NCBI GenBank assembly: GCA_019009955.1
Contig: CM032228.1
Coordinates: forward strand, 130,042,001 to 130,106,000
DNA from: Riptortus pedestris
Taxonomy: Eukaryota > Arthropoda > Insecta > Hemiptera > Alydidae
Direction of reading: 5' to 3'
DNA: 64,000 bases
The notes under the pieces were generated by a model. It was not told the DNA's origin and ran no database searches. It saw only the letters and a list, made by a program, of their open reading frames with translations. Positions within the stretch are counted from its first letter, which is position 1. Each line of letters opens with the position of its first letter. Of the stretch, positions 27,013 through 38,887 are shown one piece after another. The translations under genes and the position numbers were made by a program.

Positions 27013-28308
27013 TCATTAACTGGTACCAGCCTAATAATATCAGAGGCTATTTGAATTTATAAATTCTCCTTTTAATGGTACTGTAGGGAGGGAGGAATAA
27101 TGGGTTCTTGCATTCTCCCAATTATCAACAATGAGAGAAAGATCAAGTAATAAGGTCAATGACAGATAATTACACAATGCCCTTCATATGAATACTCCAC
27201 CATCTTAAAGGCAAGTCAAATAGATGCAGTAATTGGCACTGTTAATTGAGGCTAAGACATATTGGAAGGTCACTAGGCCTTCTTGCAACAATATCAATAT
27301 CACTAAAGGTTATAAGAATTCTCTTTAAATTTATCGAATTGTTTTCATTCGAAATCTCGTTATCTCTTCCCTCCCAATTGGATTTAATCATAAAATTTAC
27401 ATTAGTCAGGAGTAATTTAATATCATTGTCAAAAATAAAATATTACAGTTACGCCTAATTTAATATCCAGAAAAAATAAGATATACTTTAATTGTTGGAA
27501 GTCAATAAAACATTATCGTTATATTTGTTTCCAAAAACCGAAGCCATCAATATTAAAAATAAATTATAACTAACAACATTCACTAAGTTCAGATTGTTTA
27601 GTATTTGTATTTTTTAGTACTCGTAGATATCAAGTAGATGTTAGGAATATCAAAACTAGACACTCTTATGGCATAATTTTTCTTTGATCCTTGCTAACTG
27701 TAAATTTTATGATCTCCACCAACATAGAGTCCCACAGTGGCCTCGATTCCATCGACACGGTCCAAAAAATACTTTAAATCCCGTTCGAACTTGACACAAT
27801 GTTCATTGTGGGATTGAAAAGTTGTTTTATATAGGTTGCATTAGATTTGTCAAGGTTTGGGGTGGGGGTTAGAGAGAGAGGGTAGGTGCTCTCTGACATT
27901 TCTACTACATTCATATATTTTATGATACAAAAAAGGGATATTTCTATACTATTACTATTTTCGTTGTTATTAGCTAAAACGTATTTATGTTTTTTTTTTT
28001 TCCAATTAAACGCTTTAATAGTAATGAGTTAATTCAAATTGTTAACTTTACATTTAAATATTCCGTTAAAAAAAATCTTTATCGATCAAAAAATGCTTTA
28101 ACCAGATTTAAATAATAATTAAAAAACTATTCAATACGCCCCTCCCCCCAGTCTTATTGATGGTTCCTGTTCTATCCTGGCTTCATCCTTAGCTTGAAAC
28201 TATACTACATCTAACCATGATAAATATTTCACTTCCAAATGTTCTATTGAAAAGTAAGCTTTTCACTATCTAACTAAATAATTACGTTGTAATACGCCCA
28301 GTTCTTCT
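27013..28308. other. AT-rich spacer
   Basis: Holds no recognised repeat. The frame at 27246-27458 has no recognisable domain. A GAGAGAGAGAGGG patch lies at 27871. Confidence 0.4.
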
Positions 28309-28425
28309 CGGACCTCATTTTCGTCATCTCTTGGGTAGGATCGATGGATATTTGAAGATATTTTTTGAAAATCGCGTCATATGTACGACCTCAATAGCTG
28401 ATTTCCCCAAAGGGAAATTTTCGAA
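28309..28425 (-). mobile_element. Family H 5' end fragment
   Basis: Only the 5' terminal block remains: CGGACCTCATTTTCGTCATC, then GATCGATGGATATTTGAAGA, then ACGACCTCAATAGCTGATTT with CCCCAAAGGGAAATTTT from the palindrome. The overlapping frames on both strands (28324-28543) are chance reads. Confidence 0.7.
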
Positions 28426-28618
28426 AATAGTTGATTTTTCGGATCTTCTGCACCATGGTAGGCGAGTCTGGACCACTATGCGTCGGTTCGAAAATTGTAG
28501 TGGGACTGTTGTTACTGATTCCATAACAGCCTTCAATTTCTAATCTAAAATATAATGTCTAGCTAAAATTTCAAGTATTTTTATTTCATTACTTAATAAG
28601 ACACAGAGAATAGAATGT

Positions 28619-29101
28619 AAAAGTCCGTCACGCAGGGGCTGCGTAAACTAAGCAGATTTCCGACCTGAAGTTTTACGATACTAATAACAGTAGTAATAAC
28701 GGTGTCTCTTTACCAATTTCACGTGAGCCGTAAAGTTAAGAAAACGGCCGAACTAGCTTTTGGCGGAAAGTCCCATATAGACCCGACTTTAGCCGAACTC
28801 AACTCAGTTTATCCGGCACACACTTAATAAAATTGAAAATATCTCGGTTAATATTCAAGATAGGGAATAAATGTATAAAACATTATTTACAGTAAATTTA
28901 ATTTGCAGTATGGTTGGTTTTTATACCATTTTTCGAACCGACTAATAATAACGGAGATATTTTGATTTTTCGAAAATCCCCCTCCCACTGGTCCGATTTC
29001 AGCCATTAACGAATTTGATAATTCTTTTTAATATAAAACTATTAAATATGGAGTTTGGTAACGATCAAACGAAAATTGTGACCGCTAGAGCCTTAATAGG
29101 C

Positions 29102-29165
<64 letters not shown>

Positions 29166-29287
29166 GAATGGACCTCATTTTCGTCATCTCCTGGGTAGGA
29201 TCGATGGACATCTGAGGAAATTTGTCTAAACTCGCGTCATGAGTACGACTTCAATGGCTTATTTCCCCTAAGGGAAATCTGCTAAAA
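28619..29287 (-). mobile_element. Family H type I, full length with (AT)n
   Basis: Both ends are intact: AAAAGTCCGTCACGCAGGGG at the left and GGGAAATCTGCTAAAA at the right, the latter preceded by CCCCTAAGGGAAATC from the palindrome. The order of blocks agrees with the 21190 copy and the microsatellite is present at 29105-29161. A second small piece of a family H 3' end (GGAAAATATGCTTAGTTTAA, 29299-29318) follows in the opposite orientation. Confidence 0.88.
29105..29161. repeat. (TA)28 microsatellite in family H
   Basis: A perfect run at the conserved microsatellite position of the element. Confidence 0.95.
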
Positions 29288-29329
29288 TGACGTTATGTGG
29301 AAAATATGCTTAGTTTAAGCAGATCTTGT

Positions 29330-30209
29330 GTGACCCGCCCAATCACATGCGGCTTTCGGTGGTAATGTTTTTGCCTATCATTCACTGCCCGATTAATGCC
29401 AGTTATTTCGGTCTTTATATGCAACCATATCATCAACTCTTAGTTTTAGAGTAATTAGTTTTAAGGGAAGGAAAATATATGAATAAATATTAGTGCTTTA
29501 TGGTTTCATTAAAAACCACATGTAGATAACAAACGGGATTAGGAATATTCTATTCCAGAAAGTATATAATAATTAGCAATTAGACTATATAAATAACAGG
29601 ATATGAAACATTATATTAAATAAGTAATTCGGTTTTAACATTTAGTAGGAAAATGAGAAATAATGATGTTTCAAATAAATTAAGGTTAATTGAATATCAA
29701 GTGGGGAGATAAACAAGAAATTTCATTAAGTATTTCTCTTAATAAATTAATGTTTCGTCAGCCAATCCCGAATAAATAAGTCAACTAATGGGAATACAAT
29801 TAGCTTCTAGGTAGATTGTTACCCCAGCCAATGGAAATAAGTTAAGACTTATCACATCATATTAATTGGTTATTAAACTACAATAAATTGGGTAATTTAG
29901 AAAACAAGAAATCACTTGTATTAAATTATCCTTCTAGGAATAAATTATCAATGAATTCAACATTTTAATGTTGGTAATGTGCCCAGATAATTCTTATTAA
30001 CAGTTTCCTTACAGAAAAAAAACTTAAATCATATTTCAAGAACAAACACTAATTATACTACGGAACAAAGTTGGTCTCGGAGGTACTGCGAAAGCTGCAG
30101 GTTTCCTATTTAATGAAATGATATGTAGCAGAAATCTCCCACATTCTCTTCACAACGTTTCCTGTATTGAGAAGCTCAATCAAACTGAACGTATAAGAAG
30201 TAGATGACT
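29330..30209. other. AT-rich spacer
   Basis: Contains many short AATAA-type segments but no repeat unit or gene that I recognise. Confidence 0.4.
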
Positions 30210-30365
30210 TGATTAGTCACTTTTACTTTATGTAAAAGTAGCAGAAATAGGGGGGGGGGAGATAATTGGAGGCTGAACATATGTATATGTAAGTCGGTTA
30301 GTTTTAAATAATACATTAGAGAGAAAAAGGAAACATTGTAGTAGATTACATTGTACGTAGATAAG

Positions 30366-30366
<1 letters not shown>
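30210..30366 (-). mobile_element. Diverged family H type II fragment
   Basis: GGGGGGGGAGATAATTGGAG, then GTAAGTCGGTTAGTTTTAAA, then AACATTGTAGTAGATTACAT follow the order of the type II core in reverse orientation. It ends at the (TA)n that borders the family C copy. Confidence 0.4.

Positions 30367-30416
<50 letters not shown>
30367..30416. repeat. (TA)n at family C border
   Basis: A TA run that ends precisely at the CTAG of the family C terminus (30417-30420). Confidence 0.95.
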
Positions 30417-30417
<1 letters not shown>

Positions 30418-33222
30418 TAGCTAAGGTACCCGGCGATGACCGGGAAATCATTGCTGACTGACTAATGATGGTATTTTTATATCACGACTTCACTGTGTAC
30501 AAATGCACTTCCCTCCACGATGTATTGTTTTTTCAAAACAGCCAATCCTAAAGTGTAACTTTCAGGGTTAATAGAATAGAAATTTTAGTTTTGAAGAATA
30601 TATGAAAATGGGTTCCTAATTTATCCCTCACGACTTTTTGACTCACGGTTTTTGAATAATTCAAACCATAATCATGGGTAGCATTTATCACAATTAAATG
30701 TCATCTATAATGAACATATTTCCTGCCAAAAATCAAACCAAGCACATATAGTTTTAGCATAGTTTTATACATAAGATTATATTCGTATTAGTAAGCCTCA
30801 GTGGAAATCACTTCCCGTCGTGGCAGCATTCCACAGGAAATAACTAAACTCAATTACCTCCCGTCCATTTCCGCCTCTCGCAGGAGCGTTAATCATCGTT
30901 GTTTTCCTTAAAATATTGATTCAGAATATTATTTTTATAATTTATCTCCCTGATGGAACTAAATAATAGATCCCTAAACATAATTTCATTTATGTTCAAA
31001 AAGCTAGATGAGGGGAAGAGAGCCCCCCTGCAACCTAGTAATACTTTAAACATTCATTTCGAGCATATATTAAATACCAGAAATGCTCTTATAGTTTACA
31101 TTTCTATTGGAAATAAATAACAAAGTTATAGGGAAAACAAATAAATAAATGAGGAGGCGACTGAGATTTATAAGCTCACTAATCCGAATCATACTTACAA
31201 CTATCAAATAAGACTAAAACATAACATCTTTTGTCATAATATCCATTTATTAAAATCACTTCAATAAACAATAATAAAATTAATGACTCACGCAATGGAT
31301 TTAGAGTATAAGCCGTGTTCACTTCCATTACGGCAAAAGTGAATACAACAAAAGATACATTAAATAACAAAAGTGAACAACTTTTGCTATGTGCACGTTA
31401 GCCAAAAAAAAAAAAAAATAGAAAATAAAAATTGCGAATTTTTATCTCAGGCCTATCTTATAACCCCCACTCCGTTTGATTCTAAACATTTTAATATAGC
31501 TTATAAGCAGGGAATAATTAATGATAATTCGCATACCATGTTTTGTTAAATTCGGTTCAATCGTTTGAGCTCAACAAAATTGTTGGCTTCCGCTTTAGAT
31601 TTTAACGCATATCTCGTTTATGTTATACAGCAAAAGTGAACATAACCAAAGTTACTTTAAATAACAAAATAAACAACTTTTGTCATGTGCATATTTGCAG
31701 AAAAAACAGTAGAAAAAAGAAATATTGCTATTTTTAATTTCAGGCCTCCCTTATAGCCCCCACTCCTGCCCGTCCCTAGAAATATTTGTATGGATTGTGA
31801 TAATTAAGGCGTCAGAGATAATACACATACCGATATTTAATTAGTTCGGTGGACTCTTTAGTGCCAAATAATATTCTTGACACCCGCTATAATGTTTAGC
31901 GTATAACTCCTTTATAATTCGGTATTCGACGATAGTGTATATAACAAAAGTTTCTCTAAATAACAAAATAAACAACTTTTGTTATGTGCATATTTGCCGA
32001 AACACCAATAGGAAACGGAATATCACTATTTTTAATTTCAGGCGTCCCTTATAACCCCCACTCCTGCTCGTCCCTAGAAAATGTTTGTATGGCTTATTAT
32101 AAGGAAGGCGTTAGTGCAAATACACATAACTAGTTATATTTAGGTCGGATGAGTCTGTGTGACAAATAAAATTGTTGACTACCTCTATAATTTTTAGCGT
32201 ATAACTCCTTTATATTTCGGTATACGATAAAAGTGTATATAACAAAAGTTTTCTCTAAATAACAAAATAAACAACTTTTGTTATGTGCAAATTTGCCGAA
32301 ACACCAATAGGAAACGGAATATCACTATTTTTAATTTCAGGCGTCCCTTATAACCCCCACTCCTGCCCGTCCCTAGAAATGTTTGTATGGCTTATTATAA
32401 GGCAGGCGTTAGTGCTAATACACATACCGAGTTTTATGTAGTTCGGTTGAGTCTGTGTGCCAAATAAAATAGTTGACTCCCGCTATAATTTTTAGCGTAT
32501 AACGCCGTTATAGTTCGGTATCCGACAAACGTGTATATAACAAAAGGTATTCTAAATAACAAAATAAACAACGTTTGTTATGTGCATATTCGCCGAAAAA
32601 CCAATAGAAAACAAAATATCGCTATTTATAATTTCAGGCTTCCCTTATAACCCCCACTCCTGCCCGTCCATAGAAATGTTGGGTATGGAATATTATAATG
32701 AAGGCCTCACTGCTAATACGCATACCGAGTTTTATTTAGTTCGGTTGAGTCTTTTTTGCAAATAATATTGTTGACTCCCTCTGTAATTTTTAGCGTATAA
32801 CGCATTTAAACTTCGGTATACAACAAAAGTGTATATAACAAAAAGTTACTCTAAATAAAAAAGTAAACAGCTTTTGTTATGTGCAGCATTGCCGAAAAAC
32901 AAATAGAAAACGAAATATTGCTATTTTTAATTTCAGGCCTCCCTTATAACCACCACTCCTGCTCGTCTCAGAGAATATTAACATAGCCTAAATTCTAAGA
33001 TGGGTTAGTAGTAGTAATAGTAGTAGTAGTACCTACACATAATAAGTTTCATAAAATTCGGTTCAGCCGTTTATGCGTGAAAAGGTAACAAACAAACAAA
33101 CATACACGAAAGAAACAAAATGCAGATATGGTGTCTATGACATGTGAAACGAAAAGTTATCGTGAAATTTCGCGAAAAAAAAAAATCAATGTACAGACAG
33201 AGGTTACAATTTTATATATATA
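30417..33222 (-). mobile_element. Family C (Helitron-like) copy 1, long, with monomer array
   Basis: Read on the minus strand, the 3' end is a hairpin CCCGGTCATCGCCGGG followed by TACCTTAGCTAG and then T, the hairpin-plus-CTRR/T form of Helitron 3' ends. The 5' end (33200-33222) is TATATATATAAAATTGTAAC followed by CTCTGTCTGTAC. From the 5' side come a conserved leader (AATTTCACGATAACTTTTCG ... GGCTGAACCGAATTTTATGA) and an array of six ~298 bp monomers, then a unique 3' part. No Rep/helicase coding sequence is visible, so it is non-autonomous. The canonical 5' TC is not evident. Confidence 0.65.
31400..32995 (-). repeat. Tandem array of ~298 bp monomers (six)
   Basis: The landmark CAGGC(C/G)T followed by TATAACCCCCACTCC recurs at 31447, 31741, 32039, 32338, 32635 and 32934, spacings of 294-299 bp. 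Each monomer holds AACAAAAGTT ... AACTTTTGTT (a 10 bp hairpin in most units), ACCAATAGGAAACG, and CACATACCGAGTTTTATTTA. The inner units are most alike and the outer ones more diverged, as expected if the array grew by unequal exchange. Confidence 0.9.
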
Positions 33223-34707
33223 CTAGCTCAGATACCCGGCTTCGCTCGGGAATTCATTTGAGGCTGAATGGTGATGGTATTTTTTTGGCAAGGCTGTAGT
33301 TTGCACAATATTTTCACCTTTACCCGTCCCACTATTTAGGATTATCTCCCGTTGTTTGCATTTATTAATAATAAAATTAATTTGTTATGTAAGTCTTCAC
33401 TGTCCTCCAAATTGTCATATTTCCCGTCTCCTGTGCATTATGCATAGATCTCAGTTATTAAGCACAAAATATTGTGGTGAAACAAAATATCACCATTATT
33501 AATTTCAGGCCTCCCTTATAACCCCCACTCCTGCCCGTCCCTAGAAATGTTAGTATGGCTTATTATAAGGAAAGAGTTAGTGCTAATACACATACCGAGT
33601 TTTATTTATTTCGGCTGGGTCTTTTGTCCCAAATAAAATTGTTCACTTCCGCTATAGGTTTTAGCGTATATCTCGTTTATAATACGGTATACGAAAAAAG
33701 TGTTTTAAAACAACTGAGGAAAGAAAGAGGGAGTGAGAAAGGTTCTAGATTACAGGAAGGTCTCCCCACCCGTCCCTGACGCTCCAGGTTAACCAACAGA
33801 ACATGACTAACGGCTAACTCTCAATTCCGCTAACATTACCTTATATTCAGATTCTATTTTCAATTCTAATTATGTATGTTTAAATACTTTCGTTTTTTGT
33901 GAATTAATTGATGTTTTAAACACATTAAAGGATGAAATTACTTACTTCCGATTAATAATGTTCCAGTGAAAAGACAGAGGAAGAAGGGGGGGGGGGGGAG
34001 TAATATACTTTGCTCCTCATGAAACAGCTACTTGTTTTTAAAATGCTTCATACAATTGAAATGTTCTTGTTTATCGTCATGTTCATAATTGCCGAAAAAC
34101 CAATAGGAAACGAAATACCGCTATTATTAATTTCAGGCATTCCTTATAACCCCCACTCCTGCCCGTGCCTAGAAATGTTGATATGGTTTGTTATAATGAA
34201 AGCGTTAGTGCTAATAGATATACCGAGTTTTACTTAGTTCGGTTGAGTGTTTTGTGCCAAATAAAATTGTTGACTCCCGCTATAATTTTTAGCGTATAAC
34301 TCATTTATACTTCGGTATACGGCGAAAGTGTATATAACAAAAGTTACTCTAAATAACAAAATAAATAACTTTTGTTATGTGCATATTTGCCGAAAAACCA
34401 ATAGGAAACGAAATATCGCTATATTTAATTTCAGGCCTCCCCTATAACCCCCACTCCTGTTCGTCTTAGAGAATATTAATATAGCCTAAAGTCTAAGTTG
34501 GGCTAGTAGTAATATACATACCAAGTTCCATAAAATTTGGTTCAGCCGTTTATGCGTGAAAAGGTAATAAACAAACAAACAAACAAACAAACAAATAAAC
34601 AAACATACACGAAAGAACCAAAATGCAGTTATTGTGTTTTTGTCATGTGATACGAATAGTTATCGTGAAATTTCGCGATAAAAATATATTTACAGACAGA
34701 GGTTAAA

Positions 34708-34713
<6 letters not shown>
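33223..34713 (-). mobile_element. Family C copy 2, joined head to tail to copy 1
   Basis: The 3' end (minus strand) is CCCGAGCGAAGCCGGG, TATCTGAG, CTAG, then T, and that T is the first base of the TA-rich 5' end of copy 1, with no host DNA between. A conserved 3' unique region (33230-33480) matches copy 3. Three landmark monomers lie at 33507, 34132 and 34431. The middle one is interrupted by unrelated sequence at about 33703-34070. Confidence 0.7.

Positions 34714-34759
<46 letters not shown>
34714..34759. repeat. (TA)n between inverted family C copies
   Basis: A TA run at the centre of the inverted pair. Both copies point their TAAAATT(G)TAACCTCTGTCTG ends towards it. Confidence 0.95.
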
Positions 34760-36190
<1,431 letters not shown>

Positions 36191-36217
36191 TACTTTTAAA
36201 ACATAGGATTATATTAT

Positions 36218-36220
<3 letters not shown>

Positions 36221-36281
<61 letters not shown>

Positions 36282-36450
36282 TGTTACCACTCTAGATATC
36301 GTAATGTTTTTTGATTATACCCGAACTCTATACTTATGCATTCTATATAAAACGAACTATCAAATAAGTTGGTTAACTACGGCTGAAATCGGACCATGAA
36401 GAGTGAGGGAAAACGAAAAGTCAAAATATTTAAATATGTTATAAGGAAAA
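36221..36450 (+). mobile_element. Family H core fragment with (AT)29
   Basis: An (AT)n run (36221-36278) followed by TGTCTGTTACCACTCTAGAT, then ACTACGGCTGAAATCGGACC. This is the core of family H in plus orientation without either end. Confidence 0.65.
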
Positions 36451-36459
36451 AAAAATCAG

Positions 36460-37145
36460 GCTCACCATTTTTTTGAATCATTGAAAGATTATTCGCCACT
36501 GGAAATTTCTAGTAAAAAAAATTATACTTAAATAATAAGTATTAAAAAATGCCTGATTTTCGAAAGGGGAATTTAACCTGTTAAAATATAGTCTGTATAG
36601 TGTATTTAACGATGGTTGACTACTTATGTGCTGGGAGAGCAAAAAAGACTTCTCTCTCCAAGTGTATTATTCTTCACTTCAAACAACACTGCTGTGAAAC
36701 TTATGCGCTGCTTTGTGAAATGAGAGAACCTTTCTTAAAAATTCTTATGATATATATATATATATATTTATTATATTTTTGAATATTAAACATTTGGCAA
36801 CTCTATGAGTTGATAAATTCCGTGACTATGTTTTTCTTGTCTGTCAAAATTTACATAGTTTTTGATCCAGTATACTCTTTTATGTACCAATATATGACCA
36901 TTAAATGTTTTTACGTTGCATTCCTACAAATGGGTTTTTTTTTGGTACATTTAATCATTCTGCCACAATCATATTTCTAAAAAAACAAAGCAATTTATCG
37001 TGTGAGTGTTACCTCCTTTACATAATAGTAATTACCTTATGGTATTTTTGATCCAGCTTCTGAATTTGGTATCAGTGTCTGTTGAATAAACTGTTTAAAA
37101 ATATAGATATTTTTGGCTGCCATTGATCCTTATCCTTTATTATTT
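36460..37145. other. AT-rich spacer
   Basis: The frame at 36600-36782 (60 codons, ending in a TATA repeat) is unsupported. The stretch runs up to the TTAA target of the piggyBac-like element. Confidence 0.4.
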
Positions 37146-37149
37146 TTAA

Positions 37150-38023
37150 CCTTCCGCTGGTAACAATATTTTGACAACTTAGAAAAATAAGATGGGGCGA
37201 CGAGTCACCCCAAGTGATTATTTAATCAATAAAGGAGATTAATGTTTACAAAATGGTTTATTTACATTTTGACATTTATATTAAATTATTATTAATACAA
37301 TCGACAACTGAAAAATGAAAAATCACTACTTGAAGCAGTTGCTACACCCTTACTTGCGATGCTCGCTGCACGTAGGTTTTCAGCATTTCCAGCAGTCAGT
37401 TTTTACTTTTTTGTCATTTGCTCGTGTGCATAGATGTAATTTTCACAGTAAGTTTAGGTCAACAAGTTCAGACGTGATGTTTGAATAGGGTTTTACTCGA
37501 GGGATTTTACAATTTTATGGGATTGTGTTCTGGTTGGTTTAGGTGGTTTCAATGACCATACATGACCATTTTTACCTTTTACAGTGTCCGAAGACGATGA
37601 AGCTTCTTCCTCCACTTCTGAAGAGTATCCTTCTATTATGTCATCAACATCACATTCTTCCTGTAGGATATCTTCTTCACCACTTGAATCATCACCAGAA
37701 TTTACATTACTTTCATCCTCTAGACACTCTTTCACAAATGCGGCAAAATTTGGGTCATTAACATTGCAGGAATCCACTTTATGCAAATAAATGTTAAAAA
37801 AATTCGGCAACCTAGAAAGGCAACAGGGGTTACTAGTCACCCCAAGCACGTGATAAATCAAGAAAAACAGGCTCTGACACGGGGGCCAACACTCTCAATC
37901 AAACAGTACTAACGCGAAGTGAGATTAGCAAGTGACTATGGTTTGCCCTACCACGTCAATCAACAAAACATAAAAAAAAATAAATCTACGTGGGGTGACG
38001 CATCACCCGTTACCATCGAAAGG
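37150..38023 (-). mobile_element. piggyBac-like element A (874 bp, internally deleted)
   Basis: Flanked by TTAA on both sides (37146-37149 and 38024-38027), the invariant piggyBac target. The ends are inverted repeats: CCTTCCGCTGGTAAC at the left and, reversed, CCTTTCGATGGTAAC at the right (13 of 15 match). Subterminal palindromes of type GGGG(C/T)GACG(A/C)(G/A)TCACCC lie at 37193-37212 and 37991-38008, with a related CTAGTCACCCC at 37832-37842. The interior keeps the two ends of a transposase and lacks the catalytic middle, so it can only move in trans. Confidence 0.85.
37326..37861 (-). pseudogene. piggyBac-like transposase remnant (N- and C-terminal pieces)
   Basis: The N-terminal piece (37861-37493) has an acidic Ser/Glu/Asp-rich stretch (SGDDSSGEEDILQEECDVDD, then EVEEEASSSSD) followed by GKNGHVWSLKPPKPTRTQSH, the start of the conserved piggyBac region (pattern G-K-x-G-x-x-W-x-x-x-P-P ... 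R-x-x-x-H). After a stop, about 30-40 codons near the C-terminus lie in another frame: KVKTDCWKC, stop, KPTCSEHRK, stop, GCSNCFK. This is the C-terminal Cys-rich finger of the family. The whole DDE catalytic domain (about 400 residues) is deleted, and two in-frame stops break the finger. Confidence 0.8.
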
Positions 38024-38027
38024 TTAA

Positions 38028-38439
38028 TATCGTGGGCAAACATTCCGATAAGCTCCTCCTCATCAGCTATATTGATATTGAACGAAAACACAATCTCAGA
38101 ACGTTGTTTGGCGATATGAGTAGCCATGAATGGAATACACGTGTGGGAATATTTGTGCACGTATCTACCATTGAATAATAATTTTTGAAAGAAGCCTTGA
38201 AAACAATGGTTGTTAGTATTTCTTTAAATAAGTTTCAAGTTCTACTTTCCGTAATTATTGTAAACCATGAGTCATTCAAGCGAGACAACTCAACATTTCT
38301 GATGCCTCTTAGCTGGAGTAAGTCAACATCTCTGCAGTATGAGAACTGTAGCTGAAGCAAGGTTCTAAAGGAAGTGCTTTATTAAACATAGTTAGCTCAT
38401 AGATTGAGGTGGCTCTGTCTCACAGCTGACTCCTCTCTG
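38028..38439. other. Spacer between piggyBac-like element A and family H
   Basis: No feature recognised. The frames at 37919-38160 cross the end of the piggyBac-like element and are chance reads. Confidence 0.4.
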
Positions 38440-38706
38440 ATAACACCTCTTAATCGTGTGGAATTTAAAACTAAATATCGTTTATCTATTCAGTTTGCGT
38501 CTTGGTTGGAGATAATTGGCAAAATGACCTGGTTCTATGCCAAAATAGTTTTCCATTTTTCGGAATATAAAATCAATTTTAGATTCGAGATAATTAGGTA
38601 TTTCTGTTTTCAGCCTTCAGTAAATCCCTATTCCTACTCATGGAATATTAACAACAAGCTGCTTTATCATGAACCACTTTATTTTAGGTTTAAATACCTA
38701 ATATTG
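38440..38706 (+). mobile_element. Diverged family H type II fragment
   Basis: Core and type II blocks in plus orientation (GTTTTCAGCCTTCAGTAAAT, then CTACTCATGGAATATTAACA, then GGTTTAAATACCTAATATTG). It stops exactly where the next, complete copy begins at TTTTAGCAG, so the younger copy has inserted into the older one. Confidence 0.6.
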
Positions 38707-38832
38707 TTTTAGCAGATTTCCCTTAAGGGAAATCAGCTATTGAGGTTGTACTCATGACGGAATCTTCGACATTTTTCTTCAAATGTCCATCGATCCTACC
38801 TAGTAGATGACGAAAATGAGGTCCGTTCAAAA

Positions 38833-38887
<55 letters not shown>

